Assembly: GCA_017468435.1 (NCBI GenBank)
Contig: JAFUIP010000014.1
Coordinates: 124,001 to 188,000 of the forward strand
Direction: 5' to 3'
DNA from: Bacteroidales bacterium
GTDB lineage: Bacteria; Bacteroidota; Bacteroidia; Bacteroidales; UBA1402
DNA: 64,000 nt
The position numbers and the translations under genes were made by a program. Positions 18,789 through 27,960 of the stretch are shown piece by piece (position 1 is the stretch's first letter; each line of letters opens with the position of its first letter). The notes beneath the pieces were generated by a model, which made no database searches, was not told the DNA's origin, and saw only the letters and a list, made by a program, of their open reading frames with translations.

Positions 18789-21056
18789 TTAAAACGGATC
18801 GACATCGAAATACACTTGCACTTGACGTGTGAGCGGATCTTTCTGCAAATGAGATTGCAGGCCGCAAAGATAGTCCTTAATTTTCAAAAGCGACTGCTTG
18901 GGCGATATTTTCAGTGTCAATTTGCGGATATACACGTCGCGCAGCTTGGAAATGGCGGGCTCGAAGGGGCCGAACACCATGTCGGGAAAGAGCGGATTGA
19001 GGATATTGGCAAAATAATCGGCGGCCTGCGCCACCTTTGCCTGCTCGCGATGCTTGAACCAAACATCGATAAGGTAATAGTACGGCGGGTACGAATAGGT
19101 GAATCTTTCCTTCATGGCATCGACGTAGAAACTCTTGTAGTCGTGGTGCAACACGCGCTGAATGAGTGCTTGATCGGGCTGTCGCGTCTGAATGACGACG
19201 AGGCCGCGCCGGCCCTTGCGGCCGGCGCGCCCGCTCACCTGCAGCATCAGCTGAAAGGCGCGTTCGTGGGCGCGGAAATCGTTTTGGTTGAGCATCATGT
19301 CGGCATTGAGCACGCCCACCAAACGGACATTGTCAAAGTCCAAACCTTTGGTAAGCATCTGTGTGCCAATGAGTATGTCAATCTCGCGTTTTTCGAAAGA
19401 TGCAATCAGTTGTTCGAGGGCGGCGCGCTCGTGCAACACGTCCGTATCCATACGAGCCACGCGCGCCTGCGGAAAAAGCTGATGCAGAGACTCTTCCACC
19501 TGCTCGGTACCAAATCCGAAACTAAGCAACATTGGCTTGCCACACGAAGGGCAAATCGCCGGCAAGGCGTATGGTTTTCCGCAATAATGACATCGCAGAC
19601 TGCGACTTTGCTTATGATAAGTGAGCGGCACATCGCAACGTTCGCAATGCGGCGTCCAATCGCATTCCTTGCAACTCAAAATAGAGGCATATCCGCGACG
19701 ATTGTGAAAAAGAATGATTTGCTCGCCGGCCTGCAAGGTTTCCTGCATTTTTTCCACCAACAAGGGCGTAAACATCGCCTGCAACTGCTTTTTCTTTTTA
19801 GCCTCGTTGATGTCGGCCACAAGAATATCGGGCAACTGCATATCGCGATAGCGCTGCGTCAGGTTCACCAGTCCGTAACGACCTTCACGAGCCTTGGTAT
19901 AAGATTCCAAAGAAGGCGTTGCCGAACCCAACAAAGACTTGGCTCCGTGTATTTTAGCCAGCATAAGCGCCGCATTTCTTGCATGATAACGAGGCGCCGG
20001 TTCAGTCTGTTTATAAGAGATTTCGTGTTCTTCGTCTATCACCACCAAACCCAATTTGCTGAAGGGTAAAAACACCGCCGAACGCACGCCCACCACCAAA
20101 AGCGGACCATCTGCCTTGAGGATGCGTTGCCACATTTCCACGCGTTCATTCATAGAACATTTGGAGTGATAAATAAGCATCTGAGAGCCGAAACTTTTCT
20201 TCAGACGTTGCGTTATCTGCGTGGTCAGGGCAATTTCGGGCAAAAGATACAGCACCTGCTTGTTTTTAGCCAAAGCCTCCTTTATGAGTTGGGTGTAAAT
20301 CTCTGTCTTTCCGCTCGATGTAACGCCGTGCAGCAAGCAGATTTCCTTTGTTTTCCAAGATTGATAAATCTCGTCGTAGGCTTTCTTTTGGGCCGGGGAA
20401 AAACAAATTTCACTCGGAGCATCGGCCTGCAAAGGCTTCAATCGGCTCACTTCTTCCTGCTCTACAATGAATATCTGCTTGTCTATCAGCGCTTTCAATG
20501 CCGCCGGCGACACTTCCTCGTTTTGCAACAAGTCCGCTTTTCGAAGCCTGATGTCGCTAAAATCACATTGAGAATGAAAATCCTCTTGCGAAAGAAAAAC
20601 CCGTAGCACTTGCCATTGTTTTTTGGCCTTCGTCTGAAGCGATGCCATCAAAGATTCCAAATTTTCCGGCCGACAATACGATTCCGACAAACGCAAAACA
20701 GATTCAAACTTAGGCTTATACGCATCTTCCGATTTCAGCCCCGTAGGCAAAGCAGCCATCATCACTTCGCCTGTTTTGCAAGCATAATAAGAGGCCAACC
20801 ATTTCCAAAACTTCAATTGTTGCTCCGTCATAATAGGCTTTGCATCAATCAGTTCTGAGATTTCCTTGAGCTGATAGTTTTCTTCTTGCATGGCACGGAA
20901 GCCAAACACGACACCCACTTGTTTTTGTTTTCCTCGCAGAGGCACCGACACGCGACAACCAGGCGCAATTTGCCCCATCATCTCGTCCGGAACGGCGTAA
21001 CTCAGTGAATCACAAAAAGAAACCGGCAATATTACCTCTGCAATCATCTGACTCAT
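18789..21056 (-). CDS. priA: Primosomal protein N' (PriA helicase)
   Basis: 755 residues from the ATG at 21056, which forms an ATGA overlap with the stop of the upstream gene; this start is preferred over one seven codons earlier. It has an N-terminal DNA-binding region, a superfamily 2 helicase core with Walker A (GVTSSGKTE), a DEEH box (VIDEEHEISYKQ), the motif QVSGRAGRKGR, and a zinc region with four CxxC pairs (CKECDW, CERCDV, CHYCGK, CPSCGK). PriA recognises stalled or repaired forks and reloads the replicative helicase. The family is well conserved and complete here. Confidence 0.93.
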   Translation of the reverse strand: MSQMIAEVILPVSFCDSLSYAVPDEMMGQIAPGCRVSVPLRGKQKQVGVVFGFRAMQEENYQLKEISELIDAKPIMTEQQLKFWKWLASYYACKTGEVMMAALPTGLKSEDAYKPKFESVLRLSESYCRPENLESLMASLQTKAKKQWQVLRVFLSQEDFHSQCDFSDIRLRKADLLQNEEVSPAALKALIDKQIFIVEQEEVSRLKPLQADAPSEICFSPAQKKAYDEIYQSWKTKEICLLHGVTSSGKTEIYTQLIKEALAKNKQVLYLLPEIALTTQITQRLKKSFGSQMLIYHSKCSMNERVEMWQRILKADGPLLVVGVRSAVFLPFSKLGLVVIDEEHEISYKQTEPAPRYHARNAALMLAKIHGAKSLLGSATPSLESYTKAREGRYGLVNLTQRYRDMQLPDILVADINEAKKKKQLQAMFTPLLVEKMQETLQAGEQIILFHNRRGYASILSCKECDWTPHCERCDVPLTYHKQSRSLRCHYCGKPYALPAICPSCGKPMLLSFGFGTEQVEESLHQLFPQARVARMDTDVLHERAALEQLIASFEKREIDILIGTQMLTKGLDFDNVRLVGVLNADMMLNQNDFRAHERAFQLMLQVSGRAGRKGRRGLVVIQTRQPDQALIQRVLHHDYKSFYVDAMKERFTYSYPPYYYLIDVWFKHREQAKVAQAADYFANILNPLFPDMVFGPFEPAISKLRDVYIRKLTLKISPKQSLLKIKDYLCGLQSHLQKDPLTRQVQVYFDVDPF

Positions 21057-22210
21057 AACACTTGAAAGTACGTCCAAAGCGGGTAATGATCGGAATGCGG
21101 CACCCTATCAATCTTGGTTCGATAGGTTTTGATGGAGGGCGAATGAAAAATATAATCGATGCGGAACAAATAGAATTTCTCGTGGAAAGTAAGACCTAAA
21201 CCACTGGCATTCTGCACCCAAGCATCTTTCAAGCCTTTCGAAACAGTACGATACGTGTACGAATTGGGAATATCGTTGAAGTCGCCACAGACAATGACCG
21301 GATAAGGCGAACGGGCAATTTCTTCGGCCACCTTCTCGGCCTGTTGCGCGCGCATCACCGCTGCCGGCGCCAATTTATCGCTTAAAGCCCTGGCTACGTT
21401 CGTGATACTCTCCTTATTGGGCTCGTCGATGATATCTTTATACAGCGATTTATCTTTCGCCGTCAGCTTATTCGATTCCAAATGATTGTTGATAACCCGG
21501 ATGATTTTGCCGCCAATCTGTATGTCGCAATAAAAGCTCGCATTGGCAACACTCTCGAATTCAATACGTTTGCATTTCAAAATGGGATATTTCGAGAAAA
21601 CCCACATATTCATGCTGCTCTTTCCGGGCAGGGAAAATTGATGCGGATAATCCTTCATCGCCTTGAGCACGTCTTCCTTCCGGAGATATTGACTCGAAGA
21701 ATGGCACATGGTTTCTTGCAAACAAATGATATCGGCCTGCGAAGCGTTCAAGTATTTCAGCACCTCGTTGGGCGTTTCTTTGGTATGCGCTTTCATGCCG
21801 GAAAACTGCATCGTGTTGTAGGTGAGCAACTTCACTTCTTTCTCGGTGAGCGAAGGACTCTCCTGCGATACATTGATGGGTATCCAGACTTTGCAGTTGT
21901 TGAAGGTGATAATAAAGACCGCCAAAGAGATAAGCGCGCGGTATCGCCAGCGTATAAGCCAGTAAATGAAGAAGATAAGATTCAGCACCGCCAAGAATGG
22001 AAGCATATAGTTGGGGTACACGGCAAACCAAAGATCTTCCGGATCTATCAAACTCGATTTAGCGGCCACCAACAGCAAAGCCACCACTACCAAATTGATA
22101 ATCAACAAGAAAGTGTCGCGCAGAATACCGAATTTAGATTTCGCAGTTGTCGCCCTCGCCTTTCCGGCGGCGCTTTTCGCCTTTTGGGTTTGCACATTAT
22201 TACTTTTCAT
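21053..22210 (-). CDS. Membrane-anchored endonuclease/exonuclease/phosphatase-family protein
   Basis: 385 residues. The N-terminus is basic and is followed by about three hydrophobic segments (30-120), then an EEP domain with LLTYNTMQF, ICLQETM, VICGDFNDIPNS, RIDYIFHS and SDHYPLW, covering the metal-binding Glu/Asp and the catalytic Asp-His pair. Family members cleave phosphodiesters in nucleic acids, lipids or inositol phosphates. The topology suggests the domain lies outside the cytoplasm, but this is inferred. It starts 19 bases after the second rhomboid and overlaps priA by ATGA. Confidence 0.8.
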   Translation of the reverse strand: MKSNNVQTQKAKSAAGKARATTAKSKFGILRDTFLLIINLVVVALLLVAAKSSLIDPEDLWFAVYPNYMLPFLAVLNLIFFIYWLIRWRYRALISLAVFIITFNNCKVWIPINVSQESPSLTEKEVKLLTYNTMQFSGMKAHTKETPNEVLKYLNASQADIICLQETMCHSSSQYLRKEDVLKAMKDYPHQFSLPGKSSMNMWVFSKYPILKCKRIEFESVANASFYCDIQIGGKIIRVINNHLESNKLTAKDKSLYKDIIDEPNKESITNVARALSDKLAPAAVMRAQQAEKVAEEIARSPYPVIVCGDFNDIPNSYTYRTVSKGLKDAWVQNASGLGLTFHEKFYLFRIDYIFHSPSIKTYRTKIDRVPHSDHYPLWTYFQVL

Positions 22211-22229
22211 CTCTCTCCCTTACAAGACA

Positions 22230-23123
22230 TTATTTTTTGCCCGCCTGAAACAGAAATTGCTTTTCTTCCTGCGTCAAACTATCATAGCCAGAGGCTTTTA
22301 TCTTATCGAGAATAGCATCCACACGGTCGCTGTCGGCTTTGCGCTGATCACGGTAAGCCTGGTCCACATCGGAATATTCGGAATGCGCTCTATGATAAGT
22401 CTTTGCCTGTTTCTTGCCGAATCGGCTGTTCAAATTGGCTTTCACGTTTTTCCACGAAGTATCCGATTGCCACAGACCAAAATTGCGATAATACAAACCG
22501 GCTGCCAAGCCGAACAAAGCCCCGCCTATATGTGACAGACTGCCGCCGCCGTTGTCGCCCGTCAGACTGAGTACATCGATGACAATCATGGCGATGGCCA
22601 GCCACTTCATCTTGACGCGACCAAAAAACATCAGGTTCAATTCGTCTTCGGGTCGGTAAAATGCCATGGCCACCGTGAGCGAGAGAATGGCCGCCGAAGC
22701 GCCAGCCAAGATGCTGAAATCCACCATCGGACGATAATATGGCAAAAGGTTGTAGCCCAAAAGATACAGCAATGCTCCTGCCAAACCGCCTCCTAAGTAA
22801 ACGATGATGAATTGTCGGTTGCCGAAATAGCGCAAAAACAAGCGGCCAAAAAAGTACAACCACAACATATTGAAAAACAGGTGCATCAAGTTGGCATGCA
22901 CAAACATATAGGTGAACAGCGTCCATGGCCTGAAGAGCAGTTTCGACAGAGAAGCCGGCACTTCCAGCCAAACGAGCAAACTACTGATATTCAGCCCAAA
23001 CAACTTGAAAAACACTGTCAACACCGCCTGTATCAAAAATACGGCGACATTGATGAAAATCAATTTCTCGACCAAGCCTCCTTGCTTGTATTTCGCAACG
23101 AGATTATCCCAAAAAGAAGCCAT
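22230..23123 (-). CDS. Rhomboid family intramembrane serine protease (second copy)
   Basis: 297 residues with six membrane segments. The catalytic Ser is in GASAA and the His in SHIGGALFG; the hydrophobic-segment order fits the family. The usual GxSG is GASAA, a modest change. A charged cytoplasmic tail of ~90 residues follows (YHRAHSEYSDVDQAYRDQ). The gene overlaps the first rhomboid by 20 bases and has a different tail and length, so this is an old or functional pair and not a recent duplication. Confidence 0.87.
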   Translation of the reverse strand: MASFWDNLVAKYKQGGLVEKLIFINVAVFLIQAVLTVFFKLFGLNISSLLVWLEVPASLSKLLFRPWTLFTYMFVHANLMHLFFNMLWLYFFGRLFLRYFGNRQFIIVYLGGGLAGALLYLLGYNLLPYYRPMVDFSILAGASAAILSLTVAMAFYRPEDELNLMFFGRVKMKWLAIAMIVIDVLSLTGDNGGGSLSHIGGALFGLAAGLYYRNFGLWQSDTSWKNVKANLNSRFGKKQAKTYHRAHSEYSDVDQAYRDQRKADSDRVDAILDKIKASGYDSLTQEEKQFLFQAGKK

Positions 23124-23874
23124 TTCCTATTCCTTTCTTTTTCCAATAAACAATAAGGAAATAACCAAAAATCATGCCACCAAGATGCGCGAAATGTGCC
23201 ACGTTGTCGCCAGAGAAATTGGAAACGCCGGCAAACAATTCAATCAGACCGTACACGATGACCATCCACTTTGCCTTGATAGGGAAGGGAATGAACATGA
23301 AATACAGCGGCGCATTGGGAAAGAGCATACCGAATCCGAGCAAAATGCCGAACACCGCGCCCGAAGCACCCACCGTGAGCATACTGTTAAGCAAAGCATC
23401 TCTGGCCCTCAGCACTTCTTCTGCCGGATAACGCACGCCTTCGCGCAACTGCCAATAATTGCCCAAGGAACCGGGTTCACCGCTGAGCAGGTACTGATTG
23501 ACGTCTTCCAAAAAGGGAGCGATGTCTATGTACCAGGTAAGCTGCTGGATAAGCCCGGCGCCTATGCCCGTCACCATGTAGAAAATAAGGAAGCGCTTGG
23601 GGCCCCACACCTGCTCCAGCACGCGGCCGAACATGTACACGGCGAACATATTGAAAAACACGTGTCCTATGCCCGAACGATCGTGCATGAACATGTAGGT
23701 AATCAACTGATGAATCTTAAAGTCTTCGGCCAGAATGAAATGCATTCCCAGAAAATCTTGCAGGGCAGGATACAAGACCGAAGCCAACCATAGTATCAGA
23801 TTGATAATGATAAGGTTCTTTGTCACTGGCGGTATGGATGCCAGAAATCTGTTTCCACTTGTATTAAATGTCAT
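23104..23874 (-). CDS. Rhomboid family intramembrane serine protease (first copy)
   Basis: 256 residues. The Ser motif is GASGAVFG and the His motif HFAHLGGMIFG, both as expected for active rhomboids. The loop containing MFGRVLEQVWGPKRFLIFY, between early helices, is typical of Bacteroidota members. It cleaves membrane-anchored substrates within the bilayer; the target is unknown. It is the first gene of a leftward chain: rhomboid, rhomboid, EEP protein, priA, barrel-like protein, antiporter. Confidence 0.88.
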   Translation of the reverse strand: MTFNTSGNRFLASIPPVTKNLIIINLILWLASVLYPALQDFLGMHFILAEDFKIHQLITYMFMHDRSGIGHVFFNMFAVYMFGRVLEQVWGPKRFLIFYMVTGIGAGLIQQLTWYIDIAPFLEDVNQYLLSGEPGSLGNYWQLREGVRYPAEEVLRARDALLNSMLTVGASGAVFGILLGFGMLFPNAPLYFMFIPFPIKAKWMVIVYGLIELFAGVSNFSGDNVAHFAHLGGMIFGYFLIVYWKKKGIGNGFFLG

Positions 23875-23893
23875 GTCAATAATTTTTGAGTTG

Positions 23894-23901
23894 CAAATAT
23901 A
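23894..23901 (-). promoter_or_regulatory. -7 element (TATATTTG) for the rhomboid-priA chain
   Basis: On the minus strand TATATTTG lies about 20 bases before the first rhomboid ATG. A -33 element at ideal spacing is not clear. Confidence 0.5.
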
Positions 23902-24038
23902 ACACTCGGAGAGTAGATTTCCTCACAAATGTGATAATTTTCCTTTTGAGTATTTAAGTCTTTCATATCTAATAGGATATATTCCTTCTCTGAATTTTTG
24001 TAAATTTTAATACTCCTCTAATTTTTTTTGCAAAAACC

Positions 24039-24069
24039 TTTGAGAATTAAAAACTTTGCCTTTTATTTG
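24039..24069 (+). promoter_or_regulatory. Possible promoter for the HU gene
   Basis: TTTG (24039-24042), 19 bases, then TTTATTTG (24062-24069), one mismatch from TAnnTTTG. It leaves a ~40-base leader before the ATG at 24114. The rest of 23902-24038 is AT-rich with no other feature seen. Confidence 0.4.
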
Positions 24070-24113
24070 TAGCCAAATGACTTTATTTACCAACTCTTAA
24101 TTACGATTCTATT

Positions 24114-24386
24114 ATGAACAAGACTGAACTCATCAATGCCATCGCTGAAAAGGCTGGTTTGAGCAAAGCTGATGCTAAGAAGGCATTGGACGCATTCGTT
24201 TGCAGTGTAGAAGAAACTTTGGCCAAGGGCGATAAGCTGACTTTGGTTGGTTTCGGTACTTTCTCTGTTGCTGAAAAGGCTGCCCGTACCGGTATCAACC
24301 CCGCCACCAAGGCTACCATCACCATCCCCGCTAAGAAAGTTGCCAAGTTCAAAGCTGGCGCTGAATTGGCTGCAAAGGTGAAATAA
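24114..24386 (+). CDS. HU-family DNA-binding protein
   Basis: 90 residues, the standard HU length. The typical N-terminal helices (MNKTELINAIAEKAGLSKAD) and the beta-arm region (GFGTFSVAEKAARTGINPATK, with PATK near the tip) are present. It bends DNA and compacts the nucleoid. The gene stands alone, followed by a strong terminator. Its synonymous codon use is more restricted than its neighbours', as expected for a highly expressed gene. Confidence 0.95.
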   Translation: MNKTELINAIAEKAGLSKADAKKALDAFVCSVEETLAKGDKLTLVGFGTFSVAEKAARTGINPATKATITIPAKKVAKFKAGAELAAKVK

Positions 24387-24430
24387 TTCTGCAAAGAATT
24401 GACATTTACTCCTATTTTATAGGTTTACAA

Positions 24431-24466
24431 GAGGCTGGAACATCATTCCGGTCTCTTTTGCTTTTT
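24431..24466 (+). terminator. Rho-independent terminator of the HU gene
   Basis: GAGGCTGGAA (24431-24440) pairs with TTCCGGTCTC (24446-24455) across a five-base loop (ten pairs, two of them G-U), followed by TTTTGCTTTTT. Confidence 0.85.
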
Positions 24467-24467
24467 A

Positions 24468-24499
24468 TTTGCCAGTATAAGCAAATTGCACTAATTTTG
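24468..24499 (+). promoter_or_regulatory. Promoter of argS
   Basis: TTTG (24468-24471), 20 bases, then TAATTTTG (24492-24499). This is a full consensus match, 22 bases before the argS ATG. Confidence 0.75.
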
Positions 24500-24521
24500 C
24501 GGCCGCTAAAAAAACATTGCT

Positions 24522-26345
24522 ATGAATATTTCAACCATTCTTTCTGAAAAAGTAAAAGCCTGTTTGGCAGAACTTTATCAACTCGAAGCCGAAGAAAGCA
24601 GCTTGCAGTTGCAAAAAACGAAAAAAGAATTCGAAGGCGATTTCACCTTGGTGGTATTTCCTTTCCTGAAAGCCGCACGCAAAAAACCGGCTGAAGTAGC
24701 TCAAGAAATCGGAGAATGGTTGTTGGCACACACGCCCGAAGTGAAATCATTCAACGTCATCCAAGGATTCCTCAACCTGAGCATCTCCAACGAATATTGG
24801 ATGAATTGCCTGGAAAGCATTGGCAAGGACGAGAACTTCGGTATCAAAAAGGCCGATGAAAACGCCAAATTGGTGATGATTGAATATTCATCGCCCAACA
24901 CCAACAAGCCCTTGCACTTGGGACACGTACGCAACAATTTGCTCGGTTACAGCTTGAGTCGCATTATGGAGGCTAACGGCAACAAAGTGGTAAAAACCAA
25001 CATTGTGAACGACCGCGGTATTCATATTTGCAAATCGATGCTGGCTTGGCTGAAATGGTTCGACGGTGCCACGCCCGAAAGCTCTGGCAAGAAAGGCGAC
25101 CATTTGGTGGGCGATTGCTACGTTGCCTTCGACAAACATTTCAAGGAAGAAGTGAAAAGCCTCTTGCCCGAAAACTACGATTCTCTCGATGAAAAGGGCA
25201 AAGAAGAAGCCAAAGCCGCTGCCGAAGCCGCCTCACCTCTCATGGCCGAAGCTCATGCCATGTTGCGCGATTGGGAAGCCGGCAAACCCGAAGTTCGCGA
25301 GCTCTGGAAAATGATGAACGAATGGGTTTACGCAGGTTTCAACGAAACATACAAAACGCTGGGCGTCGATTTCGACAAAATTTATTACGAATCTGATACC
25401 TATCTTTTGGGTAAAGACAAAGTGTTGGAAGGTTTGGAAAAGGGCTTGTTCTTCCGCAAAGAAGATGGCTCTGTTTGGGCCGACTTGTCTAACGAAGGTC
25501 TCGACCAGAAAGTTTTGCTCCGCAGCGACGGCACTTCCGTATATATGACGCAAGACATTGGTACAGCCAACCTGCGTTTCAAGGAATATCCCATCGACGA
25601 AATGATTTATGTGGTGGGCAACGAACAGAACTATCACTTCAAGGTGCTGTCTATCTTGCTCGACCGTCTGGGCTTCGATTGGGGTAAGGATTTGGTTCAC
25701 TTCTCTTATGGTATGGTGGAACTGCCCGAAGGCAAAATGAAATCGCGCGAAGGCACCGTGGTAGATGCCGACGATTTGGTGGAAGAAATGGTGAACACCT
25801 CTCGCGAAACTTCTCAGGAATTGGGCAAGTTGGATGCTTGCACGCCCGAAGAGGCCGACACCATTGTTCGCATGGTAGGTCTGGGTGCGCTTAAGTACTT
25901 CATTCTGAAAGTGGATCCTCGCAAAAACATGACCTTCAACCCCAAGGAATCTATCGACTTCAACGGAAACACAGGTCCTTTCATCCAGTATGCTTACGCC
26001 CGTATCCAATCGGTGTTGAGAAAAGCCGACGAGCAAGGCATTGACTACAGCAGCCTCAGCAACAACCACAGCGACCTCTCGGAAAAGGAATTGTCGCTCA
26101 TCATGCACGCCACCGACTTCCCCGAAATCGTGAAGCTGGCCGGCAAGACCTACAGCCCCGCCGTGGTGGCCAACTATGTATATGACTTGGTGAAGGAATA
26201 CAATCAGTTCTACCACGACTTCTCTATCTTGCGCGAAGAAAATGCCGAGCTGAAGGCCTTCCGTCTGTATCTGTCGAAGGAAATCGGAAACATCATCAAG
26301 CGCGGTATGTACTTGCTGGGCATTGATGTTCCTTCGAGAATGTAA
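24522..26345 (+). CDS. argS: Arginyl-tRNA synthetase
   Basis: 607 residues, class I synthetase. It has an N-terminal Arg-tRNA-synthetase domain (1-~100), the HIGH motif as HLGH (132-135, in SSPNTNKPLHLGHVRNN), a KMSKS-type region (GKMKSREGTVV), and a C-terminal DALR-type anticodon domain ending YLLGIDVPSRM. It charges tRNA-Arg with arginine in the cytoplasm. It is a single gene with its own promoter. Confidence 0.97.
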   Translation: MNISTILSEKVKACLAELYQLEAEESSLQLQKTKKEFEGDFTLVVFPFLKAARKKPAEVAQEIGEWLLAHTPEVKSFNVIQGFLNLSISNEYWMNCLESIGKDENFGIKKADENAKLVMIEYSSPNTNKPLHLGHVRNNLLGYSLSRIMEANGNKVVKTNIVNDRGIHICKSMLAWLKWFDGATPESSGKKGDHLVGDCYVAFDKHFKEEVKSLLPENYDSLDEKGKEEAKAAAEAASPLMAEAHAMLRDWEAGKPEVRELWKMMNEWVYAGFNETYKTLGVDFDKIYYESDTYLLGKDKVLEGLEKGLFFRKEDGSVWADLSNEGLDQKVLLRSDGTSVYMTQDIGTANLRFKEYPIDEMIYVVGNEQNYHFKVLSILLDRLGFDWGKDLVHFSYGMVELPEGKMKSREGTVVDADDLVEEMVNTSRETSQELGKLDACTPEEADTIVRMVGLGALKYFILKVDPRKNMTFNPKESIDFNGNTGPFIQYAYARIQSVLRKADEQGIDYSSLSNNHSDLSEKELSLIMHATDFPEIVKLAGKTYSPAVVANYVYDLVKEYNQFYHDFSILREENAELKAFRLYLSKEIGNIIKRGMYLLGIDVPSRM

Positions 26346-26374
26346 GCGCTTTCTACATTTTTTTTGAACAAAAC

Positions 26375-26406
26375 TTGTAAATCGTTTGGATTTGGTTTTA
26401 TATTTG
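26375..26406 (+). promoter_or_regulatory. Promoter of the beta-CASP nuclease gene
   Basis: TTG (26375-26377), 21 bases, then TATATTTG (26399-26406), 38 bases before the ATG at 26445. Confidence 0.6.
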
Positions 26407-26444
26407 TGTGTTAACATTTATGGCCAATTCTAAACGATTTTACT

Positions 26445-27845
26445 ATGAAAATCTCTTTCCACGGTGCCACTCAAACAGTTACAGGCTCCAAACATCTCAT
26501 TACCTTATCTAACGGCAAGAAAATATTGCTCGACTGCGGCATGTTCCAAGGTTTAGGCCCGGACACCACCAAGATGAACAATCACTTCGGATTCAACCCC
26601 GCGGAAGTAGATTACATGGTACTTTCGCACGCGCACGTAGATCATAGCGGATTGATTCCCAAGCTGGTAAAAGAAGGATTCAAGGGAAAAATCTTTACCA
26701 CGGCAGCCACCAAAGATTTGACGGAAATCTTGCTGAAAGACTCTGCGCACATTCAGGCAAACGATGTGAAATTCATCAACAAACGCAGATTTTTGGAAGG
26801 CAAGCAACCCATAGAGCCGCTTTACACCATCGAACACGTAAACGAAGCGCTTCATCGTTTTGTAGAAGTGCCTTACGAAAAACCTTTTGCCATTGACGAA
26901 GATATCACGTTGCAATTGTTCGAAAACGGTCACATCTTAGGCGCTTGCACCATCTTTTTGAGCATCAAGGAAAACGGAAAAATCACCAAGATTGCTTTCA
27001 GCGGCGACGTGGGACGCTACGGCGACTACATCCTGAAATCGCCCGCCACCTTCCCTCAGGCCGATTACATCATCATCGAATCGACTTACGGAAACCGTCT
27101 GCACGACCGCGTGGACACGAACTCGGAGACCATCCGCGACTTGATTATTCACACTTGCATAGATAAAAAAGGCAAACTGATTATTCCGGCATTCAGCGTG
27201 GGACGCACCCAGGAACTGCTTTATGCACTGAACGATATGGAACTCGACATGAAATTGCCCGGTGTGAAATATTATGTGGATAGCCCGCTTTCTACCGCAG
27301 CCACAGAAGTGGTGAAACGTCATCCGGAATGCTTCAACCGTCATGTGCAACGCATCATGAAATACGACAGCGACCCCTTCGATTTCAAGGGTTTACATTA
27401 TATCGAAGACAAACGCGAATCGCAGGCGCTCAACGGAAGCCACGAACCTTGTGTCATTATTTCTGCCTCAGGCATGGCCGAAGCCGGACGCGTAAAGCAC
27501 CACATTGCCAATAACATAGAAGATCCGCGCACCACCATTCTGATGGTTGGTTACTGCGAAAAGGAATCATTGGGAGCCCGCCTGAAAAGACATCCCGAAG
27601 AAGTGCGCATTTTTGGACAAACCTACTCGGTGAAAGCCGAAATCGAAGAAATCAACTCCATGTCGGCTCATGCCGATTACAACGATCTTTGCCAATATTT
27701 GTCGTGCCAAGATCCGGGAGAAGTGAAAAAGGTGTTTGTGGTGCACGGCGAAGAAGAATCGCAGATTGCCTTCAAGGAAAGACTGCACAAAAAAGGCTAT
27801 CTCGATGTGGTCATTCCTCGTCCGCACGAAGAAATCGGCCTTTAA
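26445..27845 (+). CDS. MBL-fold beta-CASP RNase (Ysh1/CPSF-like)
   Basis: 466 residues. The zinc site motif SHAHVDHSGL (61-70; H62, H64, D66, H67) is followed by further ligands in NGHILGA and FSGDVGRYG. The beta-CASP insertion is present (VDSPLSTAAT; ISASGMAEAGRVKHH), and the C-terminus has the MSAHADYNDL block. Homologues are single-strand RNA endo/exonucleases. It stands alone. Its 3' end marks the start of a 23-bp tandem array that fills the gap to the next gene. Confidence 0.88.
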   Translation: MKISFHGATQTVTGSKHLITLSNGKKILLDCGMFQGLGPDTTKMNNHFGFNPAEVDYMVLSHAHVDHSGLIPKLVKEGFKGKIFTTAATKDLTEILLKDSAHIQANDVKFINKRRFLEGKQPIEPLYTIEHVNEALHRFVEVPYEKPFAIDEDITLQLFENGHILGACTIFLSIKENGKITKIAFSGDVGRYGDYILKSPATFPQADYIIIESTYGNRLHDRVDTNSETIRDLIIHTCIDKKGKLIIPAFSVGRTQELLYALNDMELDMKLPGVKYYVDSPLSTAATEVVKRHPECFNRHVQRIMKYDSDPFDFKGLHYIEDKRESQALNGSHEPCVIISASGMAEAGRVKHHIANNIEDPRTTILMVGYCEKESLGARLKRHPEEVRIFGQTYSVKAEIEEINSMSAHADYNDLCQYLSCQDPGEVKKVFVVHGEEESQIAFKERLHKKGYLDVVIPRPHEEIGL

Positions 27846-27855
27846 GTCGGTCGAA

Positions 27856-27960
27856 AATTCGGCCTTTGAAGCAGAAAGAATTCAGCCTTTGAAGCAGAAA
27901 GAATTCGGCCTTTGAAGCAGAAAGAATTCGGCCTTTGAAGCAGAAAGAATTCGGCCTTTA
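27856..27960. repeat. Tandem array, 23-bp unit, 4 full copies plus a partial copy
   Basis: Units begin AATTCGGCCTTTGAAGCAG and start at 27856, 27879, 27902 and 27925, with a partial copy from 27948. The second copy has CAGCC instead of CGGCC; the others are identical over the core. The last codons of the nuclease gene (ATCGGCCTTTAA, 27834-27845) resemble the unit at 24 bases upstream. The final partial copy ends in the TTA that is the stop codon (minus strand) of the next gene, so the array fills the whole gap between two convergent genes. Confidence 0.95.

Noticed and set aside
27856..27960. CRISPR array
   Set aside because: The 23-bp units are directly adjacent, with no spacers, and no cas genes occur in the window.
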